A stretch of 64,000 nucleotides of DNA from Margaritispora aquatica. Taxonomy: Eukaryota; Ascomycota; Leotiomycetes; Helotiales; Discinellaceae. Each line of letters begins with the position of its first letter. Position 1 is the first letter of the stretch. Where the stretch lies: positions 9,927-73,926 of the forward strand of contig VJWN01000025.1 in assembly GCA_007644065.1 (NCBI GenBank). The letters are read 5' to 3'. Positions 33,373-44,969 of this stretch are shown piece after piece. Below the pieces are notes generated by a model. It ran no database searches. It was not told where the DNA came from and was given only the letters and a program-made list of their open reading frames with translations. A program made the position numbers and the translations under genes.

Positions 33373-35819
33373 TCAAAGATCGATTAAGCTCTCCTCCATA
33401 ACCTTGGGCTGTATCACGTGCTGCGGTGCTGACGGGAAAGATTCTTGCGTATAACCAGCATGCGTGGACCCTGGATTTTGCCAGGATTGTGGAGCAGCAC
33501 TTTGTTGTTGTGTCTGCCAATACGGTGCCTGTTGTGTTTGTACTGGTGGTTGTTGAGCTAGTGGAGCTGCGTTTGCAGGTGGTGGTATGTATTGCTGTTG
33601 GGGTTGCTGTGGAGGAGGAGCATTTTGCTGCACGACAGCATATTGTTGCGGCACCTGCTGGGATTGTTGAGCAGCTTGAAGCGGAGAAACAGGCTGCTGA
33701 ATTGTGCTGTGATATTGTTCTGGAGACTGTTGATTAGGAGGATATTGTCGTTGGTTTGATTCAAAAACTGGTTGAGATGGCGCAGCGTTGCCATAATAAA
33801 AAGCCGCATTAGGGTCAGCTGAAGGCGTAACGACGGGCTCCGAAGGTCCATCATTCAAAGGAGGTTGAGATGGCGCGTTGCTTGCGACCGGAAGTGGATG
33901 CATCGTAGCAGGAGCTGTTTGCGGGGCGTACTGGGCAGAAGATGGATCAGGTGCCCAACTCCCGGTTCTCTGCGGTTGCATTGCCTGTTGCGGAGGTGGA
34001 TATTGAGTATAAGTTTCTGCTCTTTGCTCTTGGCGTCCATACATGGGACCTGCAACTGAGGCGCGATGATCATACTGCTGAAATTGTTGCGGGGGGTATG
34101 AAAAGGTCGATTGCGGTCTAGCGTAAGGTTCCTGTTGAGTGTTGCCAGTGTAGAAATTCTCCGCGCTCCCTGGAGGAGCATTTGCAGCCAGTGAAGGGTA
34201 CATAGTTGATGATGGTCTCTGAGGGGGAAGATTGTAACCACTAATGCTGTGTTGATTGTATGTGTTTGACAGGCGCTCTTCCAACATTCTATCATAATAT
34301 CGCACAACAGTTGACAACTTGGCGTGAAGATCAAGAAGTGCATCTGTATCGTTAGCTATATCACTAAATCGCGGTCTAAACACGTACCATGCTTGCTCAT
34401 CGTCTCGCCATACGTCCGGGCAAGTTTCGGGCGGAGCTTGCCAATACTCGCGTATAATTCCTGAATCTGAGGTTCTCGTAAAATGGTCCCTGGTGGTTGA
34501 GTTTGTAACCGGTCAACCAGTGTTGAGAAAAGGTTAATATTCTCTGCTTCTACAGGTGTTAACTCGTAATCGTTCTTAGGTAAAGCAGTTGCTCTTGGAC
34601 CAGAGCTTGATGCCTGTTCCTTGATTGTTGCCGAATGTTTCTGCTTCTGCTCCTCCATATCTGCAAGAGAAGCTGCAATGGCTTTTTTCAGATCGTCATC
34701 TTCCTCCTCCGCGGGTTTCGCTGTAGATGATTTTGCAGTGCCATTTGCTGTGGTAGCTTTGGGCGCAGAAGCTTTTGCTTGGGGCACATAGCCACTCCCA
34801 TGACTACTGACTTCTTCCAAACTCATTGCCAAAGCTCTCTTCAGATCCTCATCAAAGCCATCATCCACCCGAGCATTCCGAGGTTGCATGGAACCATGAG
34901 GTCGGTGATGTTTGATTGTCGGAGATCGTTCATTGGAAAAAGAGCCCCCCTTTGACGATTTATCTGTAAGCTTGATATAACACCCATCATCTACTCTTAC
35001 AGCCTGAATTATACCCAGATGTGGAAGCGGCAGAGTCTTGGCAGAGCATTGCTGATCAAATACATTCCCACAATTTCGGCAGTGATGCTTTCTGTTGGTA
35101 AAACTGAAGGCTGTCCTACATCGCATACAGACATCGGAATCTGACCATTCTGGAGGCTATGTTTTCGATCAGGTCCGGTGCCATTTAAATCACGATAATA
35201 ACATACCGCACTACTGTCCAACATGCTCTTCGCAACATCAACCTTGGGAGGGAAGTGAAAACCATCCTTCAACAAACTCCGGTAAGTTTCGCCTATATAT
35301 GACAGCTGGTATTGGCCCTCGGTCGCTGTAGCCCAGGTCTGTATCAGCTCCAATATCTTGGCCTTAACATCCTCATTAACCGCAGCACCACCAAATGCTT
35401 TCAATAGCGAGACCAGATTGTCCATGAATTCTCTCGAGGCGATTTCGATCAGGAAATGAGTTCCTCCATTCTTTACGCAAGTATCGGTAAGCTGAGGGAG
35501 GAGATTAGCAGGTGTGTTTGATTGTAAACCGTCTAATGCTTGATCGACTAACGTTGAGTGCACTGAGTTGGGTGTTAGGGTTCTTGTTGCCTATACGCTT
35601 TTTGAGAGCTCGCATAGCATCTTTCGAGGGCACTGTTTTTGATCTGATGATGTCTGATATTTCGAGATTGAGGGCAATATCCTCACTAGCAAAGAGTCAG
35701 CCTGGTCCTGATCCGAAATATATAGTGCAGCTCCATAGTCCAACTAACAGTGAGCTTGAGGTAGCTTTGTCGATTTGAGTATCGAACTCTGTGGTCGAGG
35801 CAAACCATCCTGCCATCAT
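33373..35819 (-). CDS. VPS27: ESCRT-0 subunit Vps27 (Hrs homologue)
   Basis: Five exons: 35749-35819, 35553-35685, 35207-35491, 34388-35156, 33373-34343, giving 742 aa. Domains in order: VHS (about 5-145, [16 protein letters not shown] and [14 protein letters not shown], joined across intron 2); FYVE zinc finger (about 164-225, with RKHHCRNCG for PI3P binding); two ubiquitin-interacting motifs ([14 protein letters not shown] about 264-281, [17 protein letters not shown] about 316-333); a helical core for Hse1 binding; then a long Gln/Pro-rich tail. The tail ends with PSAP (723-726), the UEV-binding motif that recruits Vps23/ESCRT-I, and LIDL (739-742), a clathrin box at the very C-terminus. 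It collects ubiquitinated cargo on endosomes for the multivesicular-body pathway. It is divergent from the ubiquitin hydrolase gene starting at 37004. Confidence 0.95.
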
Positions 35820-37003
35820 GCTAGAGCTCGAGCTCGAGCTTATGGCACGTCTCTGTTTGGGTGTGTTTGGTGGGGTCTAGAGAGGGCACCGAACGACAGC
35901 TTGGTAGAAGTGGTCGTGGTCACGATCGCGGTCGCAGAAGTTATATGATTAATAAATTGAGCTGTGTATGAGGAGGAAGTGGGTTGTGAGAATCGTAGGA
36001 CGTTGTGTGGATTGGTGAGGCAGTAATGGTTGTGTAGCTCATAGCTTTGAACGTGGAGGTTGGGCGGGTGGATATGGATGGTGCCTGGAGTATGATGATG
36101 GAGCTTGGTAGTGATCCTCTCAGCCTAGGATGGCGATAATCAGCCTAACCTGACCAGGCTGAAGGATGGTAGCCGACTTTCTAATTCAGGTATGAATTAT
36201 ATACAACTCTATTGTTTAGAATCCGAGGTAATTCCATTGCTTCTCTCTGACTTTCTGATCTTCTTTCAAGCCAATTTATCTCGCTTTTTTATCATTATTT
36301 ATGTAAAGGTACAGAAGATCTTTATGTAAGCATTATTACTGACAATTCCACTGCGTTTACATAAGCCATTCTCATCTAAGCCTAAATATCAAGGCTTCCA
36401 TTGCATAACCCCCCATGCTCAAGAAACATCGCCCCAGCATAATGACGACGTGTGCTGAGACTCCTCCAGGCGCAAGGCTCACTCCCTGTACAGCACAACC
36501 TCGCAACGGTGCAACTCCACGGTCTCCCTCACAGTACCTACTTGCACTCAAATTTCCCTATGTCTTCGCCTCATTTAGCCTTTTCTAATTCGCATCATTC
36601 ACTCACTTCAACCGCATAAGGACAATTGCTTGATGAAAGAAACAAAAGGGACACCCAAGAATGCTTCCGCTCCCAGTTCATTTGCCCCACCTCGAGAACA
36701 TTGCGACAAAGACAAAGACCGTCCATGAGGACAAAGACAACGAATTTGAAATACAAACCCAGACGACAACCTCTACCTCTACCACTACCTTTAACTCAAC
36801 ATCATGTTAATTGAATCAGATTCCTGGCCACCTGAACTCTCTTTGCCTCAATCTCGATCATTCTGAATCACTGCTCTTGTTCCACTTCATATTTCCGCTC
36901 CTCTTGCGGCCCAATTTGCTCTTCACCCCCCTCTAAATTGAAACCTCTGAATGACATTGTAGATCTTGCAGCAGAAACCTCGAACCTCGAACGCAGTACC
37001 GAC
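35820..37003. promoter_or_regulatory. Shared divergent promoter region, VPS27 / ubiquitin hydrolase
   Basis: This 1.18 kb lies between two divergent start codons. It has a 16 bp perfect palindrome AGCTCGAGCTCGAGCT (35825-35840) six bases upstream of the VPS27 ATG, and pyrimidine/CT-rich DNA before the 37004 start. No coding frame of note is present. Confidence 0.45.
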
Positions 37004-40000
37004 ATGAGTCCTGCTAGCACTGGTGGTCTGCCACATACTCGTTCTGCATCAGTACACGGAGGAGGACCTGTGGGAGCGACAATGGGGACCAACAACGGAC
37101 GAGCACCCAACCTCATGGATCGCCTGAAGGGCAACTCTCGTGTCTACCCTCATTTCGATGATCTAGTAGGATCCAAGCCAAATGTCAACATCAACACACC
37201 GTTCAAGACGATCTTGCAGAAGGGAGAGGATTTGTCTAAGCAGGCAGATACAAATTTGGACTTTCTGCGGCCTGAGATTGCTTACCGAGACTATTGGCAA
37301 GCTAGAATCATTGCTGTGGAAATTCTTCCAAAGCACAAGGATTTCTCGGCTCTGCGCGATAGGCTAGAGTTGAATAGAGCATACATAGGATTCATTAAAA
37401 GAGTCGCTTTGCAGGACGAGAAATTCATTGAGGTGAAGGAGGTCATTAGGGAGAACAATGCACGCCATTCGGTCAAACCTACCACGGTGGCAATCGAGGG
37501 GGGCATCGAATCTATCAAGCTTGGAAATAGTGGGCAGGCAAATGGCCATTCTAGGGCACAGTCCGAACGTAGCGGGATTCATGCTGGAACATCGAAAAGA
37601 CCTGCTCCTCCAGTCCAACCTAAACCAGAAGGTCTTCATGGGAAATCTATCATTCCAGCATCCAGCGGAACACAGCCCCCAGATTTGCTTACGCGCTTTA
37701 CACGTTTGAGAAATCCCGACCAAAGTTCAAAGGTACAAGATCCTCGAATCCGTACACAGCCCATACCAATTTCAGCAGTATCGGCCACAGACTTGGGCTT
37801 ACCAGCATCGCGCAATCTCATGTCTGCTTCACGGCCTTTGAGCCCGAGAGATGCTGTATCCCTTGGCACACCGTCAAAGATATCCGTTGATGTTAATTTC
37901 TCAGGGATGCCACGACCTCCTGATGCTATCTATAGTCCTGATCGTGGCGACGAGCCTACATCAGTTCCTAGTCTCAGGTCCAGCTCGTCCTTCGCAAATG
38001 TGCGCAAATATTCAGCACCCCCCATTTCGACTGTAGGGCCTTCACCACTGTCATTAGACAGCAAAAAGGAGTATTTTACTGCAGTACAAGAATATAGTCA
38101 TGGTTCTCCGCAAAATTCCTTGAAGAGAAAACAATCCTCTTTGCCTGATTCTACGAGTGTGAGTGCGGAGGAACTGATGCGCTACATTGGTAAGGGATCT
38201 CGTGATTTGCGAGTACTTCTTGTAGATTTGAGAAGTCGAGAAGATTTTGACAGTGGCCATATCATGTCACAAACTATCATCTGTGTCGAACCTATAACCC
38301 TCAGCTCAGGGATCTCAGGTGAAGAATTGAGTGATCGAATGGTTGTTGCTCCAGATACTGAGCAAGCACTTTTCGACCAGAGACAAGATTTCGATTTAGT
38401 TGTGGTTTACGACCAGAACTCGACATCATTAACAGGATCAGAAAGACAAGGGAAAATTCAAGACTTTATGCTAGCTGTGTACGAGTATGGGTATGAAAAG
38501 AAGCTACAAAGACGCCCAGCGCTACTTAACGGAGGCATAAACGCATGGATTGATCTTCTGGGCCCAAATTCGTTACAAATCACGGAGTCTTCCACTTCAA
38601 CGCAAGGCACAAAGTCTAGTCCGTCGTTGAAAAAAGCTTTAGCACTCCGAAACTCATCTCGGGATGATAGATCAAAGCGAAGAATATTTCGTCAGCTAAC
38701 GGCCCAGGAGCAAAACTTCTGGGAAACAACGTTAAGCCCGAAAGATAATCAGCAGTCTTCAAATAATGAAGAAAATGATGCTTTTGATTATGCCAAAACA
38801 ACGGAAGATTTCTTCCGTCGATATCCAGAGTTGCCATCAGTGCAGCAATCGATGGTTTCACCAGCAAGTCGATTGTCTCTTCAACATCAGAGACTTGATG
38901 ATGAGCTTCAGAAAAGTAATCCCAAACCTCCAACCCGGCCAGCTCCAGCTTTACCCAGGCAGAAATCCAGCGGCATAACTGACCGACGTATGGTTCTGAG
39001 TCCTACTCATTCCTCACCCAACTCCTCGCTTAACCTCACTGGGAGAGAAGCTCTCACTGGGTTACATAACTCAGGTGTTACATGCTACATAAACTCTATT
39101 GTACAAGCATTAAGCGCTTCAGTAAGATTACGTACTCAATTGAGAGATTTTAGATATCCTCCTCCTGCAGAGAACCGCCTACCAATTAAGGAAGGGGAAA
39201 CTGGGATCTACTGTTCACAGCTGACAGTCCGGTGTTTGGGTAATCTTCTTGCACATCTTTGGTCAGGATCGTACTTGGTGGTACAAGCCTCTACGTTTTT
39301 GGTATGTGACATCTTTTATACTTCTTTCTGCTTGCTGACATTTTAGGCGTATGTTGCATCTATAGACAATCCAAACAAACCAAACGATGAGATATTTGCC
39401 TCGCCCCGTGGTCGTCAACAAGATGCTAACGAGTTTTTCCAATTCTTGATGGTGAAACTCGAGGATGAGCTGAACCCGCATCGCAGTGAATACCCCTTGG
39501 GGCCCCCGAAACAGCTTACTCACGATGATGCCATAGCTAAGGGCATAGATATCAAGAAGATATCTCTCAAAGAGTGTTGCTCAAGAGCAAAGGAGGAGAT
39601 CGACAAAACCACCAGTCCATTGTCGAAATATATGGAGTGCATTGAATGCGAAGTTGCTGTTTGTCAAGTGTGTCAATATACAACACGACGCTACATGAGT
39701 CAGAATTATATCAACCTGCCAGTGGAATCACCCTCAAGTGCCCTGAGTCTGGTTGGTCGACTCAAAGACAACTACACAGATACAAGGGAGCAAAGCTGTG
39801 AGAATTGTAACCGACTAGCGGGTCGGAAATTGGCCGATACACCATGGACCGCCACTCACTCTATTTCTCATTTCCCAGATTACTTTATGGTCAATCTGTC
39901 ACGTTTCACTTCGTTTAATCGACACGGTGGGGGAAGTAGAAAAGATTGTCGTTTAATCACCTTTTCCGAGGAGATAGATTTGTCCCCGTTGGCTATGGCT

Positions 40001-40282
40001 GGCACCCAAGATGCCGCAACAGGACAAAACAAACCCTTTATATATGAGGTCTACGCTGTTGTCTGTCACCGCGGCGGGGATTCCCTTCAGGCCGGACACT
40101 GGATTTCGAAAACTCGGCATCTTGATATAACGCCCGCTAGAGCTGGTCAACCGCCAAACGCTGGTAACTGGCACCATTACTCCGACACGAAAGTCACAGT
40201 CATGAGTACGGCTGACATCGCCAATCTCGCTCAAGATGCATGTCTTATTTTCATGCGACGCAAAGGTGTCTCGAATACGTGA
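37004..40282 (+). CDS. Ubiquitin carboxyl-terminal hydrolase, Doa4/USP8-like
   Basis: Exons 37004-39301 and 39347-40282 (45 bp intron) give 1077 aa. I start at ATG 37004 (MSPASTGG), since no in-frame ATG lies upstream. Residues about 35-165 resemble the USP8 N-terminal helical/dimerisation domain (RPEIAYRDYWQARIIAVEI). A disordered Ser/Pro-rich region follows. A rhodanese-like domain (about 390-530) starts at LRVLLVDLRSREDFDSGHI; it has no clear catalytic cysteine. The USP catalytic domain runs from about 684 to the end: Cys694 in NSGVTCYINS, QQDANEF, zinc-binding CxxC pairs (CQVC, CENC) and His1017 in AGHWIS followed by WHHYSDTKVT. Rhodanese plus USP is the layout of yeast Doa4/Ubp5 and animal USP8, which remove ubiquitin from endosomal cargo. 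Its head-to-head neighbour is VPS27 of the same pathway. Confidence 0.92.
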
Positions 40283-41048
40283 GCACGGACAGGCTCTGGA
40301 CTTTGAGTTAAACAATACCGTCTTTCGAGGCGCTTGGTGTTGGAGTTGTAGATATCTTTTGTAGAGTTAAAGGCACGGCGTTGGAAAGGAGAGTAACATG
40401 GGTAGGGAGGATTCCGAGGCGTGATATTGGTTGGAAACCGTCGGTAGATCAGATCAAAGAGAGGTTCTTCACATCAGCTCCCACATAAGATGTTTTGAAC
40501 GTATTTCTTCTTGCGGGCCGCGATTCATATGTTGGCCCTTCGTTTCAGGCCAGTTTGGATAGAGAAAGTGCTCCAGAAACCATTTCTTTTCCCTGCGTTC
40601 TATCTTTTGTCGACGCAACATGAGTAGAGGGTTCTGCTCGTCGACAGGCGAGCCCAGCGGCTTGCCCCCACTTTTCGGCCAATGATCAGATCTGCACCCC
40701 ACCATTGATCTGGCTTTCAATGCTTGATTCAAGTTTCCTTCAAACAGGGTAGCACTTTGACAGATCGGCCAAGTATGATTAAAGGCAAAGTAGAGCAGTG
40801 ATCGGAACAAGAGTGGGATCTTTTATTTCCCATCTCCCACTTTCAAATTAGCTATATTCTATCTTTCTAGCAGATCTCATCTCTTAAACCCTGCTCCTCT
40901 TTTCGTCCGATTTCAAGACTCTTTTATCTTCACATTGCACATTAGCTTCACATCTCCGAAATTGTAACATATCCAACATCAAAATACTAAGAGCGTACAA
41001 TCCAGGAAGGGTTTCCACAAGAACAAGTACAAGAAAGAGGAAGTGAAA
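40283..41048. other. Intergenic, no gene supported
   Basis: This 0.77 kb spacer contains a minus-strand frame (40469-40810) without domain resemblance. It should hold the 3' end of the ubiquitin hydrolase and the promoter of the deacetylase gene. Confidence 0.4.
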
Positions 41049-42395
41049 ATGCCGATTACAGACCCTCGATACGACATCCCTCGTGATCTGGAAGGCTATG
41101 GCGAGCACTCGCTCGATCCAGAATGGCCTGGGGGAGCGAAGATCTGTCTTTCTTTCCTGCTAAATTACGAGGAGGGTGCTGAGAGAACTGTTCTGAACGG
41201 AGATGCTCATTCAGAACCTTACCGTACGTGCTTTCTCTCTCTCTGTCTCTGCCCGCGTTCCCATTCTCCTTGTGCCATTCCCAGCTACACACTCATTCAA
41301 TCCCCAACCTTGAATTCAATCTAATGGCCTCAAAAGCACGCAACTGACAATGATAACAGTCTGGGAAAAAGGCGCATCCTCAACCTTTACTACAGGTGCA
41401 CGACACATCTCCGCAGAAAGCGAGTATGAATACGGTTCTCGATCGGGTGCATGGCGTTTACTGCGCCTGTTCAAGGAGATGGGATGGCACTTTACGAGTT
41501 GGGCTGTGGCGCAGGCTATGGAGAAGAATCCGAGTTTTGCGAAGGCGTGTGTGAGGGACGGGCATGAGATTGCGGCGCATGGATTGAGGTGGCTAGACAG
41601 TCAGTAGATTTCCTTGCCCCTTCTTTCCTCCTACAATGTCTAGCTGCCTTTCCCCAAGCTGTTTTTCAAATTGTGACGAGGCTACGAGGATTGAGCCAAG
41701 CTGACCGAATTCTTAGTTGGTGAAATGACCATCGAAGAAGAAAGCGCCTATATCCGCGACAACGCCCTCTCTCTTGAGCGCACCACCGGTGTTTTCCCCA
41801 AGGGCTACTTTTATGGAAGGGCAAGTCCAAATATCAGGGGTTTGTATCCCGAGGTCATGAAGAAGATGGGAAAGAAGCTGCTTTATAGCAGTGAGAGTTG
41901 CTTTAATGATGATGTGCCTTACTGGGTTGATTTACCGTGGGAGAAAGAGTTGCCTGTTGAGGAGAGGGAAGGGCTGTTGATGGTGCCATATAACTACGAT
42001 TGCAATGGTGCGTTGGTTTCCTGGCCGCCTTCCAATCTTTCTTTGCGTCTATAGTTCTTGCTGCGCGATGCTAACTCGTCACAGATGGCAAATTCCATAT
42101 GTCCCCTGGCTTCACAGGAGTAACCTATCTCGGATACCTCAAATCTACCTTCGACATGCTCTATCGCGAAGGCTGCAATGGTTCTCCAAAGCTTATGAAT
42201 ATTCCTATGCACTCTAGAATCTTAGGCAAACCAGGCAGAGCTGAAGACCTGAGGACCTTCATGCTCTATGTTAAGGATAAGGCAGGTGAGGATGCGTGGG
42301 TCGCGACGAGGGAGGAGATTGCGGTCCATTTCAAGAGTAAGTTCCCTTATGTGCCGGGGGAGTTGGCTACGGGGAGGAAAGTTGGGTTGGTGTAG
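41049..42395 (+). CDS. Polysaccharide deacetylase family protein, PuuE (allantoinase)-type
   Basis: Four exons: 41049-41223, 41360-41599, 41717-42007, 42085-42395, giving 338 aa. The N-terminus RYDIPRDLEGYGEHSLDPEWPGG with SFLLNYEEGAE is the signature of the PuuE branch of carbohydrate esterase 4-like enzymes, which in bacteria act as cofactor-free allantoinases. Other NodB-fold blocks are EYGSRSGAWRLLRLF, HEIAAHGLRWLD (the metal-site histidine region) and the late NIPMHSRILGKPGR. There is no signal peptide, so it is cytosolic, unlike cell-wall chitin deacetylases. A role in purine or amide catabolism is more likely than wall modification, but the substrate is not proven. Introns 1 and 2 (136 and 117 bp) are longer than most in the window. 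Confidence 0.9.
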
Positions 42396-42762
42396 GTTAT
42401 AATATCGGGTGCAGAGAAGTTTATCCATCGAAAGGCAAATATAAAAAAAACTTCAATACTGTCTAGATCTGATATATGCTTCAATGTGCTAAATTATTTT
42501 TGTAAATCCATTGAGCCTCCTAGCCAGCGTTTTTGACGCTTCTTTTCGTGACTCAAGACGGGGCTTCTGAGATATTAGGAAGGGCACAAATAAGGCGTGC
42601 TTATTTGAGCAGCATCCGTGGATGTCGTGGTACGTTAGCGATCGAGCACAATGAAACTTGAAGCTATGGGCCTGATCACTTCTTTCTATCTTGTCAATTA
42701 GATCATATGATCGTACGAAAGAATATCCAAATATCGTTATTGCTCAAGAATCTCTAAGTATG
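42396..42762. other. Intergenic between convergent genes
   Basis: This holds the 3' ends of the deacetylase and the Ulp1-like gene. Nothing else is seen. Confidence 0.4.
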
Positions 42763-43508
42763 TTAAGTGAAATCAGGTGTCGCAAATCGGACTTCTTTCT
42801 CTATCCCAAAAGTCCCAGCACCACCCAAACTCACACCTTGAGCCCTTTTCTTTTCCTCCAAAATTCTCGTCCCATTAGCTCGAGCGCTGCGAATCTGCCA
42901 CGGACTCAGCGTCCAATCCCCAGGCCGCTTATGCTCCAAGAGATCTAAACACGTCCTTACGGCGTAGATACCACAATTACACCCATCTGTCTGCCTAACG
43001 TACTGATCATCCACCACTAATGTCATATCACCCCCATCACCCAATGGATCCTGGTTAGCGAAGCGATAGCGGAACTCGTGGAAGAATTTATAAACTGTCT
43101 TGACTAGATGCTGTATACCAGGGCTGTTCTCGTCTGCGTGACTCGAGTCGAATAATACAGCTCCTCGTGCTTCGAGATTCATGTATACCACGACCCAGTG
43201 GTTGTTGCCTAGGTTGTAGGGCATAGCCAGGCCCTGTACCGATGATACACCGGGAGGCGGGACGAAGAAATCAAGTAGCTTGGGACCTGGCAGAGGAAAA
43301 TAGTCGTAGCGTTCCCAGTCTGACAGCCATGTTGCCTGGACAAAATTAACTCTTGATCGCGAGGACAGGGTCGAGGGAGGAGTGCGGAAAGATGCGACTA
43401 ATTCGCGAATAAAGTTGTCTGTTAGCCTGTGGGAGAGCGAAGCTCATTGATGTCGTTTGTTTCGATGGCGACTGGGTTAGGGAATGACGAGATAGGTGAT
43501 ATGGACAT
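42763..43508 (-). CDS. Ulp1-like (C48 family) cysteine protease, 5' end broken or mis-resolved
   Basis: The catalytic part is clear on the minus strand from about 43426 to the stop at 42763: FIRELVASF, TWLSDWERYDYF, then NNHWVVVYM (catalytic His), AVLFDSS (Asp), VRQTDGCNCGIYAV (oxyanion Gln and nucleophile Cys). C48 enzymes remove or process SUMO or Nedd8-like tags. An ATG at 43508 starts a good-looking N-terminus (MSISPISSFPNP), but it reaches a TAA after 28 codons and is out of frame by one base with the catalytic part. An acceptor-like CCCACAG precedes the catalytic frame at 43427, yet I find no acceptable GT donor upstream. Either a one-base frameshift, an unusual intron or a farther upstream exon is involved. 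If the catalytic frame is used alone, the first ATG is at 43224, which would lose conserved sequence. Confidence 0.7.
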
Positions 43509-44187
43509 TATTGCGTGTGTGTGAGCCTTAGATATATAGAGATGTGGAGATTGGTCCTAGATCTACTCGAAATCTTGCTTGATATTTGTTCATTGATATA
43601 AAGAAAAGAACAATGTTGGGGAATTGACAAAGAAAGATACTACTAGTGAGCTCATTCCAAGTCAAACACTTGAAGGGATGGTTTCTTCTTGGATGTTTTG
43701 TTTATCGCAAGTTCACATTCAAGGTAATCGACAAGGACCGACTGTTGGAATTATAACGATACATATTGCGACTTGAGTAACAACGAACAAAGGATGTCAA
43801 GCTCTATTTTTCATTGAAACAAAGAACTTTGAAGAGCGACTCTCTGAACTGAAGGCTATTTTTGGTTCTTAAGAAGACATTAGGCCAGAATCTCATGGTA
43901 AAAGAGAATTTCAGTATAGCAGACGAAGTTAGACAGGAACTACGCAAGACAAAAGTTATGAACGACGAAGTGAACCACTTGTTCACGTCAGGGAAAGTAT
44001 CAAATATTTCGAATTTCTCGAAAATAATCAAAAGGGACGTGCACATTTTCCCCACCACTGACACACAAATTGGCAGCCAAAAAATATCAAAATGGTAGAA
44101 AGCTACTTAACTATTATTTTCAACATTCAACAGCTATGATAGTGCCAACGTATGAGAATGAGCAAAAAAAATCTAAAAAAAATTGAG
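43509..44187. other. Intergenic, no gene seen
   Basis: This 0.68 kb spacer is upstream of the Ulp1-like gene and downstream of the tRNA. A short antiparallel pair of frames at 43804-44098 has no support. Two A-runs on the plus strand just below 44188 (T-runs on the tRNA strand) are the likely Pol III terminator. Confidence 0.45.
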
Positions 44188-44280
44188 GGGCCTAATCCGG
44201 GATCGAACCGGAGACCTCTTACAATCGAGATGTTGTGAAGCAAACCCAAAGCAAGAATTCTACCACTGAACTATCAGGCC
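44188..44280 (-). tRNA. tRNA-Pro (UGG) with a 21 nt intron
   Basis: The acceptor stem GGCCTGA pairs with TTAGGCC (one G-U). The D arm is GTTC-loop-GAAT with box A-like TAGTTCAGTGG, and the T arm has GGTTCGATCC (box B). The anticodon stem CTTGC/GTAAG encloses a loop TTTGGGT with anticodon TGG, interrupted after position 37 by about 21 nt, the normal intron site. The CTTTGGG context and discriminator C fit tRNA-Pro. T-runs follow directly downstream on the minus strand and should terminate Pol III. Confidence 0.9.
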
Positions 44281-44969
44281 GTTAAGTGGAGACATGAAGT
44301 CAGGCCACTATTTCCTATTGGATGGCTAAAACAGTCGCGTGTCAGTTTATGTAGACTAAAACGAGCAAAATGTGACTATGGCGGTGAGCTACATAGCCGA
44401 GGAGCGTGGTCTAATGGGGTTCCTGTTTGTCCAATTCTCTCACCTTAGAGAGAACAAGTCCTTGCCCCGATGTATAAGCAATAAGCTATGCAAGCGTAAT
44501 ATCTATGTGACGAGAATGTATAAGTAAGGTTTGTGTGACAAATACTTTGCTAGAGCAATATTACAGCTAGAAAAGGCTCAAAACATTTGGATGTATGCAC
44601 GATAACTTGGGGGAGACTTGAACGGAATCGGCGCTTCGGTTGTTATCAATTCAACTTGAAATAGAAGAGAAGCAAGGCACTAAATTCTTGTAATCTGATC
44701 TGCGCGTCTAATGGCATTAGCCTTGAGCTAAATTACTTCACCAAAATACGCATCCGGAGACATACAATGACTCGAGAATCAAGACCTAGAGAGACTCTTG
44801 ATTACTGTTACAATCTATGCTTTCTTGACTAGAGGAATGACAGCCCCGCCCGCTAAAACAATTTAACTCTTGATGCTAATTCCAAACAATGCAATCCTCA
44901 TGAAAAGTACCCGCTATGCTTGACCAAACTACCCCACATCTCTCATGTACAGAAGTATACCCTCCAACT
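44281..44969. other. Intergenic, no gene seen
   Basis: This 0.69 kb lies between the tRNA and the secreted-protein gene. A box A-like TGGTCTAATGG occurs near 44407 but has no box B or cloverleaf, so no second tRNA is called. Confidence 0.4.

Noticed and set aside
35480..35570. Apparent frameshift in the VHS domain of VPS27
   Set aside because: A 61 bp intron with donor GTTAGT and acceptor CCTCAG (35492-35552) joins QLSALN to [10 protein letters not shown] in frame; the open frame across it is intronic.
44395..44470. Second tRNA near tRNA-Pro (box A-like TGGTCTAATGG)
   Set aside because: No box B, no acceptor stem and no anticodon stem.
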